A DNA stretch of 60,847 bases, taken from contig JBBPYC010000051.1 in the NCBI GenBank assembly GCA_038200275.1, positions 1-60,847 of the forward strand, written 5' to 3'. Shown here piece after piece: positions 46,539 through 56,956 of this stretch (positions are counted from its first letter, which is position 1; each line of letters starts with the position of its first letter). Source of the DNA: JBBPYC01 sp038200275 (GTDB taxonomy: Bacteria > Pseudomonadota > Gammaproteobacteria > Burkholderiales > Burkholderiaceae_C). A model generated the notes under the pieces. That model ran no database searches and had not been told where the DNA came from. It worked only from the letters and a program-made list of their open reading frames with translations. The translations under genes and the position numbers were made by a program.

Positions 46539-47173
46539 CGATCAAGGTCCTGCTGGCCGACGACCATGCGCTTGTGCGCACCGGCTTCAAACTGCTGCTG
46601 CAAGCGAGTGCCGATATCGAAGTCGTGGCCGAAGCCGAATCGGGCGAGGAGGCGTATCGCTTGTTTGTCGAGCAGCACCCCGACGTCGTGATCATGGACT
46701 TGGCCATGCCCGGCATCGGCGGCATCGAAGCAGTCAAAAAAATCATGGCGCGCGACCGCAATGCACGAATCCTTGCGTTGTCGGCGCATGAGGACCTGAG
46801 CCATCCCAAGCGGGTGCTGCAGGCCGGTGCGCTCGGCTACCTGTCCAAGCGCGGGGCACCCGAAGCGCTGATCGACGCGGTGCGAAAGACAGCAGAAGGC
46901 CGGCGCGTGATCGACCCGGCGCTGGCGCAGAAGTTGGCGGTTCAATCGTTGCAAGGCAATGAAGCGACGCCCGTCGAACAACTGTCCGAACGCGAGTTTG
47001 CGGTGTTCATCCAGTTGGCGCAAGGCGCATCGGTGGCCCGCATTGCAGAGTTGCTGTCGCTGTCGCCTTCGACTGTCGGCACGCATCTCTACAACATCAA
47101 GCAGAAGCTCGGCCTGGCAAACCAGTCCGAGATGACGTTGCTGGCAGTGCGGCATGGGCTGATCGTTCCCTGA
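46535..47173 (+). CDS. NarL/LuxR-family response regulator (MoxX-like)
   Basis: A 212-residue regulator paired with the preceding kinase. The receiver has D9 and D10 in LLADDHALVR, the phospho-acceptor D55 in VVIMDLAMPGIGG and lysine in YLSKRGAPEAL. The LuxR-type helix-turn-helix is LSEREFAVFIQLAQGASVARI...LLSLSPSTVGTHLYNIKQKLGL. Targets are not shown by the sequence; adjacent pqqA and alcohol- or sugar-dehydrogenase genes are the natural candidates. Confidence 0.92.
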   Translation: MTIKVLLADDHALVRTGFKLLLQASADIEVVAEAESGEEAYRLFVEQHPDVVIMDLAMPGIGGIEAVKKIMARDRNARILALSAHEDLSHPKRVLQAGALGYLSKRGAPEALIDAVRKTAEGRRVIDPALAQKLAVQSLQGNEATPVEQLSEREFAVFIQLAQGASVARIAELLSLSPSTVGTHLYNIKQKLGLANQSEMTLLAVRHGLIVP

Positions 47174-47203
47174 CGCTGCGGCCAGCGGGACAGCGGCAAC
47201 AAC

Positions 47204-47243
47204 AAAAAAAGGCCTCGCGACCAATGCTGCGAGGCCTTTTTTA
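47204..47243. terminator. Rho-independent terminator after the response regulator
   Basis: The stem GGCCTCGC / GCGAGGCC with a ten-base loop is flanked by seven A and six T. It is a strong terminator for the plus-strand operon. Confidence 0.93.
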
Positions 47244-47500
47244 TTTCAGCGTCGAACGTGTAGTCTCAATGGCCCGAACGATCGAGTGTTGACGCTACCA
47301 ACGAAGCGTCATCTCTTCATCTCACCTTCTTTCATGCCGTCTTTTTCTCACGATGGGCAGCAAGCGCTGGCACGCTGGCCAGTGCCATGCTAGCGGCGAG
47401 GAGGGAGAAGTAGTCAGTTTGTTCATGCGTTGTCTTGTTGTCGTTGGCTCGCTGCGCGCTCCGGCGGGGCTGAAGCAACGCGCAAGCACCGTACCCATTG
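47244..47500. other. Non-coding gap between the two convergent terminators
   Basis: About 257 bases lie between the terminator of the two-component operon and that of groEL. I see no convincing gene, tRNA-like fold or repeat in it. Short open frames here have no recognisable product. Confidence 0.6.
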
Positions 47501-47528
47501 AAAAAGGCCGGGTTCCCCGGCCTTTTTC
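47501..47528. terminator. Rho-independent terminator downstream of groEL
   Basis: The stem GGCCGGG / CCCGGCC has a three-base loop and is flanked by five A and five T, so it works for the minus-strand groEL transcript and also from the other side. Confidence 0.92.
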
Positions 47529-47569
47529 AACTAACTAGATCACCCGAAAAACTTTTTCGGGTGCGGCTG

Positions 47570-49228
<1,659 letters not shown>

Positions 49229-49277
49229 GTTGAATTACTCCTGATTCGGTATTGGGGTGTGGGCTGGTGGAGCCCGA

Positions 49278-49568
49278 TTACTTCTCGACAACCGCAAAAA
49301 GGTCGTCTTCCTTCATCACCAGCAATTCGTCGCCGTCGACCTTGACGGTCTGGCCGCTGTATTTGCCGAACAGCACGCGGTCGCCGACTTTCACGCTCAT
49401 CGGCATGCGCTTGCCGTCTTCGTCCAGCTTGCCGGGGCCGACGCCGCGGATTTCGCCTTGATCCGGCTTTTCAGCGGCGTTGTCGGGAATCACGATGCCC
49501 GATGCGGTCTTAGTTTCTTGCTCGAGGCGCTTGACGATCACGCGATCGGCGAGGGGGCGCAGGTTCAT
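49278..49568 (-). CDS. groES: Co-chaperonin GroES
   Basis: The 96-residue lid subunit of the chaperonin. MNLRPLADRVIVKRLEQE is the standard start, the mobile loop is ETKTASGIVIPDNAAEKP, and VGDRVLFGKYSGQ and EDDLFAVVE close the fold. Open frame extends upstream to 49718, but homology and an AGGAG site fix the start at 49568. Confidence 0.98.
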   Translation of the reverse strand: MNLRPLADRVIVKRLEQETKTASGIVIPDNAAEKPDQGEIRGVGPGKLDEDGKRMPMSVKVGDRVLFGKYSGQTVKVDGDELLVMKEDDLFAVVEK

Positions 49569-49707
49569 GGAAAGGGTTCTCCTGAATATGGGAAAAAAAC
49601 GAACGATTGCGAATCGACGGCGGCGTTCAGACCGATTTCGCTGCCGGCACACAACCGGTAGTGAGAGCGGCTTTAGGACCGCGCCGTTGCGCCGGATCGG
49701 TGCATTG

Positions 49708-49734
49708 TTAGCACTCAACCTTGGCGAGTGCTAA
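49708..49734 (-). promoter_or_regulatory. CIRCE operator of groESL
   Basis: A perfect inverted repeat TTAGCACTC-N9-GAGTGCTAA lies 140 bases upstream of the groES start. This is the binding site of the heat-shock repressor HrcA. It marks groESL as HrcA-controlled; hrcA itself is not in the window. Confidence 0.97.
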
Positions 49735-49810
49735 TCATAACGCGATTTCAGCTGTGCGAGCGCTTTTCTGCGGGCCATTACGGACCATGTCGTCTTGCCA
49801 GGCAGGCTGT

Positions 49811-50563
49811 TCAGGGCAATACCGAGGCTGCCGAGGCAACGGTCGCACCCTGCACGCGATGCCGTGCGATCGATTCAGCGACGAAGCCTTCAGCCTTCAT
49901 GTCCTCCACGAATCGGGAAAGAAACGCCTGCGCAGGTTCACCGCGGTGCTTGGCCACGCCCATCGCCTGATGGATCACCATGAAGCGGCCCGGCAGCAGC
50001 CGCACGCCGGTGACCCGGCCAGCCGCTTCCACCAGCACCTGACGCAGGCTGGCCAGCACTTCGTGGTTCGCGCTCGCGGCGAACTCCTCGACCATCCGCG
50101 TCGCGTTCGGCAGGCGAACGATCCGGGCTTGCTTGAGCGCCCGCGACAGGTACAGGTCGTATGCGCTGTCCCCCACCACGACCACCTGGTGCGCCGCACA
50201 ATCGACTTCATCGTTCGACTGGAGCGGCGAATCATCGCGCACCAAGTAGCTGCCTTCGATCTCAAGGTACGGCAGCGTGAACGCAATGTGTTGCCCGCGC
50301 TTGGGGTCGATCGCGAAAAACCCGATGTCGGCGCGATCCTGCTCGACGGCTTCGACCGAGCCCTGTGCCTTCTCGAATACGACCAACTCGACTTCCACGC
50401 CGAGCCGCCGCGCAAGTTCCCGCGTCAGGTCGACCGACACGCCGGACGGTTCGGAGGCGCCGGCCGCACGGGTGGCCAGCAGCGGATTGCCGAGATTGAT
50501 CGATGCGCGCAGCAAGCCGCGAGGGGCGAAGGCGGAACGGACGGCAGCGTCGACTTGGCTCAT
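49811..50563 (-). CDS. Amino-acid-type periplasmic binding fold protein (SBP_bac_3) lacking an evident signal peptide
   Basis: A 250-residue protein with the family-3 solute-binding fold. LRASINLGNPLLATR, GVSVDLTRELARRLGVEVELVVF and ADIGFFAIDPKRGQHIAFTLPYLEIEGSYLVRD are typical. So is VVVVGDSAYDLYLSRALKQARIVRLP. The N-terminus MSQVDAAVRSAFAPRG is hydrophilic and there is no export signal, so as written the protein would stay in the cytoplasm. No permease or ATPase is nearby. It lies upstream of groES, on the same strand, separated by the CIRCE region. The ligand is unknown. Confidence 0.83.
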   Translation of the reverse strand: MSQVDAAVRSAFAPRGLLRASINLGNPLLATRAAGASEPSGVSVDLTRELARRLGVEVELVVFEKAQGSVEAVEQDRADIGFFAIDPKRGQHIAFTLPYLEIEGSYLVRDDSPLQSNDEVDCAAHQVVVVGDSAYDLYLSRALKQARIVRLPNATRMVEEFAASANHEVLASLRQVLVEAAGRVTGVRLLPGRFMVIHQAMGVAKHRGEPAQAFLSRFVEDMKAEGFVAESIARHRVQGATVASAASVLP

Positions 50564-50886
50564 GGATGACTTTCAAGTTGGGAAAACAGGGGACCCGAAT
50601 GAAACGGACTTTACCGGCTCACCTGCCTCCGCCACCCTGTAGTGGTCGGATAGGTGCTTCGAAATTTATAGCTGTATAGGATTGATGCACCTGCGCCGGA
50701 GCCTATTTAGACATAGCACTGCCCGGTGGGAATGGATGCCGCATCTGCGTGGCCATACAGCATCGGTGCAGCGGCAGGCTTAAGGGTTACTACGGGTCGA
50801 TCGCAGCGGCGCCGGCACCAAAATGGGGCAGCTCGACGCACGCGATGATTCCCGTTATCTCACTCATCTGTTTTTTGGAGATTCAA
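50564..50886. other. Intergenic region upstream of the sorbosone-dehydrogenase-like operon
   Basis: About 320 bases between divergent genes. It is more AT-rich near 50660-50720 than its surroundings and must carry promoters for both directions. I cannot assign a clear -35/-10 pair or a known operator. A GGAG site at 50876 serves the downstream ATG. Confidence 0.5.
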
Positions 50887-52173
50887 ATGAAACGCATCGG
50901 ATTCCATCCGCTCGCAGCTGCCGCAGCCATCGTGGCGGGAACACTTGTCTCCTTAGCTGCCGCGCCGGCCTTCGCCCAGGCCAACATCGACAAGCTCAAG
51001 CAGATGAAGGTGTCCGGCACGGATGCGGACATCCCGACCGTCGCGCAGACTGGCAAGAACGCGAGCCTGCTGCGCGACAACCTGAAAAACATCAAGCTGC
51101 CGCCGGGATTCAAGATCGATCTGTATGCGGTGGTGCCCGACGCGCGCTCGATTGCGATCGCGCCGAACACGAACATGATGTTTGTGGGCACCCGCAAGAC
51201 CAACGTCTGGGCCGTGACGAACCGCAACAACGGCGACGTGGCGACGGAGGTCAAGGAATTCGCACCGTCGCTCAAGTTCCGCAACCCGAACGCCGTCTGC
51301 TGGACCAAGGACGGTTTTCTGATCGTGGTGGAAAGCAACCGCGTGCTGACGTTCCCGGCCGCCGAGTTCTTTTATGAAGGCGCCGATGTCGCGGTCGGCG
51401 AAGTGGTGCCGCAGGGCCAGTTGATTCCTCCCGAGGAAGAATCGTTCAACCACAGCGGCCGCATCTGCCGGGTCGGGCCGGACGACAAAAAGCTCTACAT
51501 CACGCTCGGTCAGCCGTTCAATGTGCCACCGCCCGAAAAGCTCGACCTCTACAAGAAGGTCGGCATCGGTGGCATCGTGCGGATGGACCAAGACGGCAAG
51601 AACCGCGAGGTCTATGCAACTGGTGTGCGCAACTCGGTCGGCATGGACTTCAATCCGAAGGACAAGACCTTGTGGTTCACCGACAACCAGACCGACGGCA
51701 TGGGCGACGACATTCCGAAAGGCGAAATCAACCGTGCAACCAAGCCCGGCCAGTTCTTCGGGTATCCGTACATCGTGAGTGAAACGCGGATCACCGAAAA
51801 CGGCTACGACAAGGAGGCAGTGCCGGCTGACGCGGTGGCGCCGCAGGTGATGACCGTCGCGCATGCGGCCGATCTCGGCATGACGTTCTACAACAGCAAA
51901 AAATTCCCGGCGAAATACCAGGGCGGCTTCTTCTCAGCCCAGCATGGCTCGTGGAACCGCACCAAGCCGGTCGGCGCGCGCGTGCTGTTCACGTCGCTGA
52001 AAGAAGACGGCACGGCCGACAAGACCGAGGTGTTTGCCGAAGGCTGGCTCGACAGCGATACCGGCACATACACCGGTCGACCAGTGGACGTCGCGGTCGG
52101 CAAGGATGGCGCGCTGTATGTGTCGGACGACTATGCAGGGGCGATCTATCGGATCACCTACAGCGGCCAATGA
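50887..52173 (+). CDS. L-sorbosone dehydrogenase-like PQQ/sugar dehydrogenase-fold protein
   Basis: A 428-residue exported protein with a signal peptide (MKRIGFHPLAAAAAIVAG to AAPAFAQA). The mature part has the soluble glucose dehydrogenase/sorbosone dehydrogenase propeller pattern: LPPGFKIDLYAVVPDARSIAI, MMFVGTRKTNVWAV, ESFNHSGRICRVGPDDKKLY, YATGVRNSVGMDFNP, LWFTDNQTDGMGDD, GYPYIVSETRI and YVSDDYAGAIYRI. Related enzymes use PQQ to oxidise aldoses or sorbosone in the periplasm. The substrate here is not known. It overlaps the cytochrome c gene by four bases, which suggests that the cytochrome accepts its electrons. Confidence 0.85.
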   Translation: MKRIGFHPLAAAAAIVAGTLVSLAAAPAFAQANIDKLKQMKVSGTDADIPTVAQTGKNASLLRDNLKNIKLPPGFKIDLYAVVPDARSIAIAPNTNMMFVGTRKTNVWAVTNRNNGDVATEVKEFAPSLKFRNPNAVCWTKDGFLIVVESNRVLTFPAAEFFYEGADVAVGEVVPQGQLIPPEEESFNHSGRICRVGPDDKKLYITLGQPFNVPPPEKLDLYKKVGIGGIVRMDQDGKNREVYATGVRNSVGMDFNPKDKTLWFTDNQTDGMGDDIPKGEINRATKPGQFFGYPYIVSETRITENGYDKEAVPADAVAPQVMTVAHAADLGMTFYNSKKFPAKYQGGFFSAQHGSWNRTKPVGARVLFTSLKEDGTADKTEVFAEGWLDSDTGTYTGRPVDVAVGKDGALYVSDDYAGAIYRITYSGQ

Positions 52174-52508
52174 CGGCGCGTCCCTTGCAACCGGTGGCGC
52201 TGGCGGCGCTGCTGACGCTGCCGGTGCTGACCGCACCGGCTTTGGCGGCGGACGTGGCGGCTGGCCGGACCAAGGCGGCGGCCTGTGCCGTGTGTCACGG
52301 CCCGCTCGGTCTGTCCGTCACGCCGGACGCGCCGAACCTGGCTGGCCAGCCGGAGATGTACTTGAGCCAGCAGCTGCGCGCGTATCGCAGCGGCAAGCGC
52401 GTGCATGAGGTGATGACGTTGATGGCCAAGTCGCTGGAGGAAGAAGACATCGACAACGTGGCCGCGTGGTTCGCGTCGGTCAAGGTGGAGGCGAAGCTGG
52501 CGCCATGA
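52170..52508 (+). CDS. Small periplasmic cytochrome c
   Basis: A 112-residue class I cytochrome c with a signal peptide ending ALAADVA. The haem motif is CAVCH at residues 39-43, followed by GPLGLSVTPDAPNLAGQPEMYLSQQL; a Met axial ligand is likely in VMTLMAKSLEEED. This is the c553-like type. It overlaps its neighbours on both sides by four bases (ATGA), so it is translated together with the dehydrogenase and the TonB receptor. Confidence 0.93.
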   Translation: MTARPLQPVALAALLTLPVLTAPALAADVAAGRTKAAACAVCHGPLGLSVTPDAPNLAGQPEMYLSQQLRAYRSGKRVHEVMTLMAKSLEEEDIDNVAAWFASVKVEAKLAP

Positions 52509-54664
52509 ACGACCCCCGAAAGCCACTGAGCGGCAGGCCAGTGCGCGCAGCCTGTGCGGTGCTGGCGACGGCCGGCTGCCTGTCTGCGGTCCATGCGCAG
52601 ACCACCGCAACGCAAGTCGCCGACGGGCCGACCTTGCGCGAAGTCACCGTCTCGACCCCACGCGGCGCGGCGCCGTTGTTCGAGGTGCCCGCGTCGGTCG
52701 ACCGCGTGGACGGCGAGCAATTGCGCGACGGCAAGCTGCAGATCAATCTGTCTGAGAGCCTGCTGGCGGTGCCGGGCCTGCAGGTGCAGAACCGGCAGAA
52801 CTACGCGCAGGACCTGCAGTTGTCGATCCGCGGCTACGGCGCGCGCTCCACGTTTGGCGTGCGCGGCGTGCGCCTCTACGTGGACGGCATCCCAGCGACG
52901 ATGCCCGACGGCCAGGGCCAGACCTCGAACATCGACATCAATTCGGCTGACCGCATCGAGGTGCTGCGCGGGCCGTTCTCGGCGCTGTACGGCAACTCGT
53001 CGGGCGGCGTGGTGCAAGTGTTCACCGAACGCGGTGCCGGGCCGCCGAAGATCGACTATTCAATCGCGGGCGGCAGCTTTGGCACCTTGCGCCAGAGCTT
53101 GAAGGTATCGGGTTCCAGCGGCGCGGTCGACTATCTGCTGTCCGGCACGCACTTTCGCACCGACGGCTACCGCGAGTACAGTGCGGCCACGCGCGACCTG
53201 ATCAACGGCAAACTCGGCATCAACCTGTCCGATGGCAGCCGCGTCACGCTCGTGTTCAACAGCGTGACGCTCGACGCGCAAGACCCGCTGGGGTTGACGG
53301 CTGCGCAGGTGGGGCAGGACCGACGCCGTGCGGCCTTGGCCACGCAGTACGACACGCGCAAGACGGTCGATCAGCAACAAATCGGTGCGCTGTTCGAGAA
53401 AAAAGTCGATCGCGACAACGACCTGCGCGTGATGGCCTACGGCGGCGAGCGCAAGGCCGTGCAGTACCTGTCGGTGCCAGTTGCTGCGCAGCGCCCACCG
53501 TCGAGCGCGGGCGGCGTGATCGACCTGACGCGCGACTACGCAGGCATCGACGTGCGCTGGACCACACGGCAGCGGCTCGCCGATCGACCGTTCGAGCTCG
53601 CAGGTGGCCTGTCTTACGAGACCCTGCGCGAGAAACGCCTGGGCTATGAGAACTTCACCGGCAGTGCTGCTCAACCTGTCCTCGGCGCCCAAGGTGCGCA
53701 GCGGCGCAACGAAGGCAATACGGTTTCCAGCCTTGACCCTTATCTGCAAACGCGCTGGCAGTTCGCCGACCGCTGGGCGCTGGAAGCGGGCCTGCGCTAC
53801 AGCACCGTGCGTTTCAATTCGGACGATCGCTACATCGTGCCCGGCAACGGCGACGACAGCGGCTCGGCCCGCTACAAAAAGCTGCTGCCGGTTGCCGCGC
53901 TGCGTTATGCAGCAACGCGCGATGTGAACGTCTACGTTGCGGCCGGGCGCGGCTTCGAGACACCGACGCTCAATGAGTTGTCATACCGGCCCGGCGGCTT
54001 GTCTGGCCTGAACTTCGGGCTGCGGCCTGCGGTGAACGACACGCTGGAAGTCGGCGCGAAAGCTCGGCTTGGCGACGGCCTGTTGACTGCTGCCGTGTTC
54101 CACACCCGCACGGACGACGAAATCGTGGTGAACACGAACGTCGGCGGCCGCTCCACGTTCCAGAACGCGGGCCGCACACGGCGTCGCGGCTTCGAACTCG
54201 GCTGGACGAATGAGACCGAGCGCAACTGGCGCACCCAAGTTGCCTACACGTGGCTCGATGCAACGTATCGCGATGCGTTTTGCTCGCCCGCACCGTGCGC
54301 GGCCAACAACAGAATTGCTGCCGGCAATCGCATCCCGGGCATCGCACGGCAGTCGCTGTTCGCCTCGTTTGGTTATGTGCCGCCGCAAGGCTTTCGCACG
54401 ACGGCCGATGTGCGCGCGCTGTCCGCGCTGGCCGCGAATGACCAGAACACGGCCAACGCCCCCGGCTATGCGGCCGTTGGCCTGCAAGCCGGTTACCTGA
54501 TGACTTGGCAGCGCTGGACTTTCAACGCGTTTGCGCGGATCGACAACTTGTTCGATCGCAACGTGATCGGCTCGGTAATCGTCAACGAAGGCAACGGCCG
54601 CTATTTCGAGCCCGCGCCGGGTCGCAACTGGACCGCGGGGCTCGGAGCGGTCTACCGGTTCTGA
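52505..54664 (+). CDS. TonB-dependent outer-membrane receptor, YncD/PqqU-like
   Basis: A 719-residue receptor. It has a signal peptide (to AVHAQ), a plug domain with the TonB-box-like stretch LREVTVSTPRG, then NLSESLLAVPGLQVQNRQNY, LSIRGYGARSTFGVRGVRLYVDGIP, MPDGQGQTSNIDINSADRIE and VLRGPFSALYGNSSGGVVQVF. The barrel ends with the aromatic terminus GAVYRF. The stretch DGIPATMPDGQGQTSNID is very close to what I recall of E. coli YncD, now known as the PQQ receptor PqqU. Coupling to a PQQ-type dehydrogenase and a cytochrome c makes PQQ or a PQQ-metal complex a plausible cargo. That is inference; another metallophore is possible. Confidence 0.88.
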   Translation: MNDPRKPLSGRPVRAACAVLATAGCLSAVHAQTTATQVADGPTLREVTVSTPRGAAPLFEVPASVDRVDGEQLRDGKLQINLSESLLAVPGLQVQNRQNYAQDLQLSIRGYGARSTFGVRGVRLYVDGIPATMPDGQGQTSNIDINSADRIEVLRGPFSALYGNSSGGVVQVFTERGAGPPKIDYSIAGGSFGTLRQSLKVSGSSGAVDYLLSGTHFRTDGYREYSAATRDLINGKLGINLSDGSRVTLVFNSVTLDAQDPLGLTAAQVGQDRRRAALATQYDTRKTVDQQQIGALFEKKVDRDNDLRVMAYGGERKAVQYLSVPVAAQRPPSSAGGVIDLTRDYAGIDVRWTTRQRLADRPFELAGGLSYETLREKRLGYENFTGSAAQPVLGAQGAQRRNEGNTVSSLDPYLQTRWQFADRWALEAGLRYSTVRFNSDDRYIVPGNGDDSGSARYKKLLPVAALRYAATRDVNVYVAAGRGFETPTLNELSYRPGGLSGLNFGLRPAVNDTLEVGAKARLGDGLLTAAVFHTRTDDEIVVNTNVGGRSTFQNAGRTRRRGFELGWTNETERNWRTQVAYTWLDATYRDAFCSPAPCAANNRIAAGNRIPGIARQSLFASFGYVPPQGFRTTADVRALSALAANDQNTANAPGYAAVGLQAGYLMTWQRWTFNAFARIDNLFDRNVIGSVIVNEGNGRYFEPAPGRNWTAGLGAVYRF

Positions 54665-54677
54665 TCAAGCAGGTCGG

Positions 54678-55859
54678 CTAGATGCCGGCGGCGGCCCGCA
54701 GCGCGTCGGCGCGGTCCGTGCGCTCCCACGAGAACTCGGGCTCTTCGCGGCCGAAGTGGCCGTAGGCCGCCGTCTTCTCATAGATCGGGCGCAGCAGATC
54801 AAGCATTTGCACGATGCCCTTTGGACGCAGGTCGAAATGTTCCTGCACCAGCGCTGCAATCTGCTCGTCCGAGATCTTGCCGGTTCCTTCGGTATAGACC
54901 GTGATGTTCATCGGCCGCGCCACGCCGATCGCATAGGCCACCTGAATCTGGCATTGCCGCGCGATGCCAGCTGCCACGATGTTCTTTGCCACATAGCGCG
55001 CCGCATACGCTGCGGAGCGATCCACCTTGCTCGGGTCCTTACCGCTGAACGCACCGCCGCCGTGCGGGCACGCGCCGCCGTAGGTGTCGACGATGATCTT
55101 GCGGCCGGTCAGGCCGCAATCGCCTTGCGGCCCGCCGATCACGAAGCGGCCGGTCGGGTTGATCAGGTATTTCGTGTTCTTCAACCACTCGGCCGGCAGC
55201 ACCGGCTTGATGATCTCTTCGATGATGGCTTCCGTGAAGCTGGCCTTCATCTGGGTCGACGATTCGCTTTGGTCAGGGTCGTGTTGTGTCGACAGCACCA
55301 CGGTGTCGATGCTGTGCGGCTTGCCGTCCACGTAGCGCATCGTGACCTGGCTTTTCGCGTCTGGCCGCAAAAACGGCAGCCGGCCGTCCTTGCGCAGTTG
55401 CGCCTGGCGCTCGACCAGCCGGTGCGCATAGTGGATCGGCGCGGGCATCAGCTCGGGCGTCTCATCACACGCATAGCCGAACATCAGGCCCTGGTCGCCA
55501 GCGCCGGTGTTCAGATGGTCATCGCTCGCGTGGTCCACGCCCTGCGCGATGTCGTTGCTCTGCTTGTCATAGCAGACCATGACCGCGCAGCCTTTGTAGT
55601 CAATGCCGAAATCGGTGTTGTCATAACCGATGCGCTTGATCGTGTCGCGTGCGACCTGGATGTAGTCGACGTGCGCATTCGTCGTGATCTCGCCGGCCAG
55701 CACCACGAGGCCGGTGTTGCACAAGGTCTCGGCCGCCACGCGGGACAGCGGGTCTTGCTTGAAGATCGCGTCGAGGATGGCGTCGGAGATCTGGTCTGAG
55801 ACCTTGTCCGGGTGGCCTTCAGACACCGATTCGGACGTGAAGAGAAAGTCGTTCGCCAT
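54678..55859 (-). CDS. metK: S-adenosylmethionine synthetase
   Basis: The 393-residue enzyme makes SAM from ATP and methionine. MANDFLFTSESVSEGHPDKVSDQISDAILD is the standard start. GDQGLMFGYACDETPELMPAPI, INPTGRFVIGGPQGDCGLTGRKIIVDTYGG and GGGAFSGKDPSKVDRSAAY are the three family signatures. It is convergent with the TonB receptor gene, with only 13 bases between. I saw no SAM or SAH riboswitch in its leader. Confidence 0.97.
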   Translation of the reverse strand: MANDFLFTSESVSEGHPDKVSDQISDAILDAIFKQDPLSRVAAETLCNTGLVVLAGEITTNAHVDYIQVARDTIKRIGYDNTDFGIDYKGCAVMVCYDKQSNDIAQGVDHASDDHLNTGAGDQGLMFGYACDETPELMPAPIHYAHRLVERQAQLRKDGRLPFLRPDAKSQVTMRYVDGKPHSIDTVVLSTQHDPDQSESSTQMKASFTEAIIEEIIKPVLPAEWLKNTKYLINPTGRFVIGGPQGDCGLTGRKIIVDTYGGACPHGGGAFSGKDPSKVDRSAAYAARYVAKNIVAAGIARQCQIQVAYAIGVARPMNITVYTEGTGKISDEQIAALVQEHFDLRPKGIVQMLDLLRPIYEKTAAYGHFGREEPEFSWERTDRADALRAAAGI

Positions 55860-56091
55860 TGAATAAACTCCTGGAAGTGACAAGTGAATTGAGCAAAAGG
55901 CGCGTTGCCTTTGCCTTGTCGGAGCTTTCGGCGAACGCTTTAGCAGTAATTTCTTTAACGTCGCCCTGCAAGTAGTTCAATAACTCGGCGACGACGCAAT
56001 TTTAACCCGGCGTCGCTTTCCACGTCGTCCCAAACCCCTGTGCTTTTTCGTCCACGCTTGAAGGCGTCCACTTGATCACGAACCCAGCGCG

Positions 56092-56943
56092 ATGCTGACG
56101 CTGTTCGGGCTGCTCGCATGCCTGCCGCTGTGGCTGCTGCATGCCGTCGGCGCACTCGGTGGATGGCTGACGTTCCTGCTGTCACCCACCTATCGGCGCC
56201 GCTTCATCGACAACGCGGCACAGGCCGGCTATACGTTTGCCGATGTGGCAGGCGCGGTGGGGCAGGCGGGCCGCATGGCGTTGGAGACCCCGCGCCTGTG
56301 GAGCGGACGCACTTCGCCGATTGAGTGGCGCGATCTCGAATGCCTGGAAGCTGCCTTGCAATCCGGGCGCGGCGTGTTGTTTCTGACACCCCACCTGGGC
56401 TGCTATGAAGTCACCGCGCAGGCCGTGGCAGCGCGCTACATGACGGCGCAGCAGCCGCTGACCGTGCTGTACCGACCCGCGCGCAAAGCCTGGCTGTCGG
56501 GGGTGATGCAGTCGGCCCGCCAGCGCCCCGAACTGGTCGCAGCTCCCACTACGCTGGCCGGTGTGCGCCAGCTGATCCGCGCGCTGCGGCAAGGCGCCGC
56601 CGTCGGCTTGTTGCCCGACCAGGTCCCGCCCGAAGGCATGGGCCAATGGACGTCCTGGTTCGGCAAGCCGGCTTACACCATCACGTTGAGTGCGCGACTC
56701 GCGTTGCAGACCGGCGCGACGCTGGTGCTGGTCTTCGGCGAGCGGCTGTCCTGGGGCCGCGGGTACCGGCTGCATTTCAGGCCGCTGTCGAGGCCGCTGG
56801 CACCCAACCTGGACGCTGCACTGCTGCAGATCAACGAGGCCGTTGAAGCCCTGATCCGAGAATGTCCGCAGCAGTACCTCTGGGGCTACGGCCGCTACAA
56901 GCAGCCGCGGCGCGTGGCGGACGTTGCGCCTGCTGCGAGCTGA
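56092..56943 (+). CDS. LpxL/HtrB-family lipid A acyltransferase (first copy)
   Basis: A 283-residue inner-membrane acyltransferase that adds a secondary acyl chain to lipid A. The N-terminal helix is LFGLLACLPLWLLHAVGALGGW. The catalytic motif H-x4-E appears as TPHLGCYEV. PEGMGQWTSWFGKPAY and PQQYLWGYGRYKQPR follow. The ATG lies close to the metK promoter region. The second copy follows after 13 bases; the two, ubiG and gph seem to be one operon. Confidence 0.9.
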   Translation: MLTLFGLLACLPLWLLHAVGALGGWLTFLLSPTYRRRFIDNAAQAGYTFADVAGAVGQAGRMALETPRLWSGRTSPIEWRDLECLEAALQSGRGVLFLTPHLGCYEVTAQAVAARYMTAQQPLTVLYRPARKAWLSGVMQSARQRPELVAAPTTLAGVRQLIRALRQGAAVGLLPDQVPPEGMGQWTSWFGKPAYTITLSARLALQTGATLVLVFGERLSWGRGYRLHFRPLSRPLAPNLDAALLQINEAVEALIRECPQQYLWGYGRYKQPRRVADVAPAAS

Positions 56944-56956
56944 TCGCACCAAACCT

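Noticed and set aside
47353..47538. A 61-codon frame before the groEL terminator
   Set aside because: It runs into the terminator hairpin, has no ribosome site and no similarity to known small proteins.
55860..56090. Possible SAM or SAH riboswitch in the metK leader
   Set aside because: I compared the leader with the conserved cores I know for these riboswitches and found no match. A covariance-model search would settle it.
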